In this document: positions 62,139 to 64,000 of the stretch, one piece after another
How the letters are laid out: the number at the start of each line of letters is the position of its first letter
How positions within the stretch are numbered: position 1 is the stretch's first letter
Assembly: GCF_024158745.1 (NCBI RefSeq)
Contig: NZ_JAMZAW010000016.1
Span: 1-64,000, forward strand
Reading direction: 5' to 3'
DNA: 64,000 nt
Source: Paenibacillus tyrphae
GTDB lineage: Bacteria; Bacillota; Bacilli; Paenibacillales; NBRC-103111
Position numbers and translations under genes: made by a program
Notes under the pieces: model-generated
The model's database searches: none
What the model was told of the DNA's origin: nothing
What the model saw: the letters and a program-made list of their open reading frames with translations, nothing else

Positions 62139-64000
62139 ATGAGCTTATTCCGGATGTTTCGTTGGAGGCCGAAAGCAAAGCCTGGCACGGGCTCCTCGCC
62201 GAAACGCGAGGGGCAGTCGTATAGAGCCTCCGGCGGAGGAAGCCGCGCGGCGGACGAAGCGCGGCAGGCGGCCCGGTCCACGTGGCGCAGAGCCGGCAGT
62301 GCGGGGCAGGATGATCCGAGCCGCAGACAGGCGGCAGGCGATTTCCGCCCTGCGTCACGCGAGGCACGGGAGCCTGTACCGGGTGATGGTGGCGGAGCAG
62401 CGGCGCGGAAGGAACGGGCAAATGCGGCGACCGATAACCGTGCTGCGGCACGAGAGCCTGCGCCGGACAGCGGCGGTACGGCGGCGCGAGAGACGAAGAA
62501 GGCGCGCCGGTTACGGGGACGGCGGTGGCTGTGGACGGCAGGGCTGCTCTGTTTTGCGGCCGGGGCAGCCGGTCTTGGCGCTGCCGCCGTATGGGTACGC
62601 GGTCTGGACATCAGCAAGCTGGAGCATCCGCTCCCCGAGCCGAGCTTCGTCATGGACGCCGGGGGGAAGCCGGTATCGCAGCTGTCCTCCTCCCGAATCG
62701 TCCCGGTGCCGCTCGGCCAAATTCCGCTGGATTTGCGGAATGCCGTCGTTGCGGTAGAAGACCGGCGGTTTTACGATCATGCCGGCTTCGACGTGTGGTC
62801 GATCGGCCGCGCGCTGATCCGCGACTTGAAAGCCGGAGCGCTGGAGGAAGGCGGCAGCACGATCACGCAGCAGCTTGCCAAAAATTTGTTTCTCGACTCG
62901 GACAAATCGTTCAACCGCAAATTCAAGGAGCTCGGCTACGCGATAAAAATCAACTTTGCTTACAGCAAAGACGAAATTTTGGAGCTGTATCTGAACAGCA
63001 TTTACTTCGGCGAAGGGCGCTGGGGCATCGAAGGGGCGGCGCAGCAATACTTCGGCAAATCCGTTCAGCAGCTGACGCTTGCCGAATCGGCCGTGCTGGC
63101 CGGTCTGCCCAAAGCTCCTTCGCTCTACTCTCCAGTGCGGCATCCGGACAAGGCGCTGGAGCGGCGAAATCTCGTGCTGTCGCTGATGAAGGAGCAGCAT
63201 TTCATCAGCGCCGCCGCCTACGACAAGGCCGTCGCCGAGCCGATTGCGCTTAAGCCGAACAACGGAGAGTCGCTGAAGGGGCGGCACCCTTCCTATGTCG
63301 ACTACGTCATGGACGAAGCCGAGAAGCTCTACGGCTTCACGGAGCAGCAGATTTTGACGCTCGGCCTGCGGATTCATACCGCGATGGACCTTAAGGTGCA
63401 GCAGGCGGCGGAAGAGGTGTACCGCATCGATGCGCTCTTCCCGCAAAGTCCTCCCGACCGCCTGGTGCAGAGCGGAGCGGTCGTTCTGGACCAGCGAACC
63501 GGCGGCATCCGCGCGATCGTCGGCGCGCGAGGGGATCAGACCTACCGCGGTTTCAACCGCGCCACCGAGCTGAAGCGGCAGCCCGGCTCGTCGTTTAAGC
63601 CGCTGGCGGTCTATGGGCCTGCGCTTGAGCTTGGCTATACGCCGGAGTCGATCTTGTATGACGGGCAGCTCGATATTTCCGGGTACCGTCCCAAGGATTG
63701 GGACGGACAGACGAGGGGGCAAGTCTCGCTTCGGGAGGCCGTGATGCGTTCGTGGAATATTCCGGCGGTCTGGCTGCTGAATGAAATCGGCATCGACGCC
63801 GGGATGAATTATGTGCGTAAGGCCGGGATCGCTCTGCCTTCGGCGGACCGCAACTTGAGCCTCGCGCTCGGCGGCTTGTCCGAAGGCGTCTCACCCTTGC
63901 AGATGGCGCAGGCGTACGGCGCCATAGCCAACGAGGGCGTGATGCAGAACGCCCACGCCATCACCAAAATTACGACCAAGGACGGCCTTACGCTCGTCGA
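62139..64000 (+). CDS. Class A penicillin-binding protein (partial, runs off the window)
   Basis: The frame is open from the ATG at 62139 to the window end, 620 codons. A charged, Arg/Ala/Gly-rich cytoplasmic tail of about 125 residues precedes a membrane segment (about 128-150). The GT51 domain has catalytic Glu207 (Val-Glu-Asp-Arg-Arg-Phe) and Gly-Gly-Ser-Thr-Ile-Thr-Gln-Gln. The transpeptidase has Ser484-x-x-Lys487 and Ser538-x-Asn540; the Lys-Thr-Gly motif would lie beyond the window. AGGGGG lies ten bases before the ATG. The unusually long basic tail is notable. Confidence 0.92.
   Translation, partial: MSLFRMFRWRPKAKPGTGSSPKREGQSYRASGGGSRAADEARQAARSTWRRAGSAGQDDPSRRQAAGDFRPASREAREPVPGDGGGAAARKERANAATDNRAAAREPAPDSGGTAARETKKARRLRGRRWLWTAGLLCFAAGAAGLGAAAVWVRGLDISKLEHPLPEPSFVMDAGGKPVSQLSSSRIVPVPLGQIPLDLRNAVVAVEDRRFYDHAGFDVWSIGRALIRDLKAGALEEGGSTITQQLAKNLFLDSDKSFNRKFKELGYAIKINFAYSKDEILELYLNSIYFGEGRWGIEGAAQQYFGKSVQQLTLAESAVLAGLPKAPSLYSPVRHPDKALERRNLVLSLMKEQHFISAAAYDKAVAEPIALKPNNGESLKGRHPSYVDYVMDEAEKLYGFTEQQILTLGLRIHTAMDLKVQQAAEEVYRIDALFPQSPPDRLVQSGAVVLDQRTGGIRAIVGARGDQTYRGFNRATELKRQPGSSFKPLAVYGPALELGYTPESILYDGQLDISGYRPKDWDGQTRGQVSLREAVMRSWNIPAVWLLNEIGIDAGMNYVRKAGIALPSADRNLSLALGGLSEGVSPLQMAQAYGAIANEGVMQNAHAITKITTKDGLTLV

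Overview
The window comes from a spore-forming, GC-rich member of the Bacillales, most likely Paenibacillaceae. The evidence is the near-origin gene order (scr, dnaX, yaaK, recR, yaaL, bofA and then what looks like an rRNA operon leader), the block rpoE-pyrG-spo0F-fbaA-murZ-rho-rpmE, a speE/speB/pbpG/ywhD block as in Bacillus, the sporulation genes bofA and spo0F, and Shine-Dalgarno sites of the AAGGAGG type with frequent TTG and GTG starts. Most calls rest on recognising protein families and motifs by eye. No database search was run.

Layout. From 0 to 14.3 kb lies a conserved core, all on the minus strand: rpoE, pyrG (with a CTP-sensing attenuator leader), spo0F (with a sigma-H promoter), fbaA, murZ, rho, a radical SAM gene, rpmE, a lipoprotein gene, the SRP RNA, a sporulation-type sensor kinase, dnaX, yaaK, recR, yaaL and bofA, ending in a probable rRNA promoter at the left edge. 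From 14.6 to 27.9 kb come a cytosolic subtilisin, a DUF1934 gene, a Tat-exported phosphoesterase, polyamine synthesis (speE-speB), a class A PBP, ywhD, an M1-type metallopeptidase with a membrane partner, and an NlpC/P60 hydrolase under a c-di-AMP riboswitch.

From 28 to 43 kb is an accessory region: a self-regulated TetR operon with matching operators, an esterase, OsmC, two DinB genes, a sigma-factor/DUF1835 fusion, SnoaL, MarR, a membrane-anchored hydrolase, then an AT-richer island (about 35.5-39.6 kb). The island holds a BtrH-like protein with a PadR regulator, a relic of a sulfurtransferase gene and an unexplained structured stretch at 37.5-37.8 kb. An intact sulfurtransferase, a GNAT/DinB/nucleotidyltransferase operon and a pterin dehydratase follow.

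From 43 to 64 kb come a SWIM protein overlapping a SNF2 helicase, an orphan hybrid histidine kinase, the Leloir operon galK-galE-galT with a divergent AraC regulator, a divergent kinase/response-regulator pair, a pseudouridine synthase, several small unknown genes, a 207-bp palindromic MITE-like element next to a duplicated terminator, and a second class A PBP cut by the window end.

The most unusual items are the structured intergenic stretch at 37.5 kb beside a truncated gene relic, the MITE-like element at 61.8 kb, the riboswitch whose 3' end carries the ribosome binding site, and the sigma/DUF1835 fusion. The pyrG and spo0F regulatory sites are well-known types that can be read base by base here.
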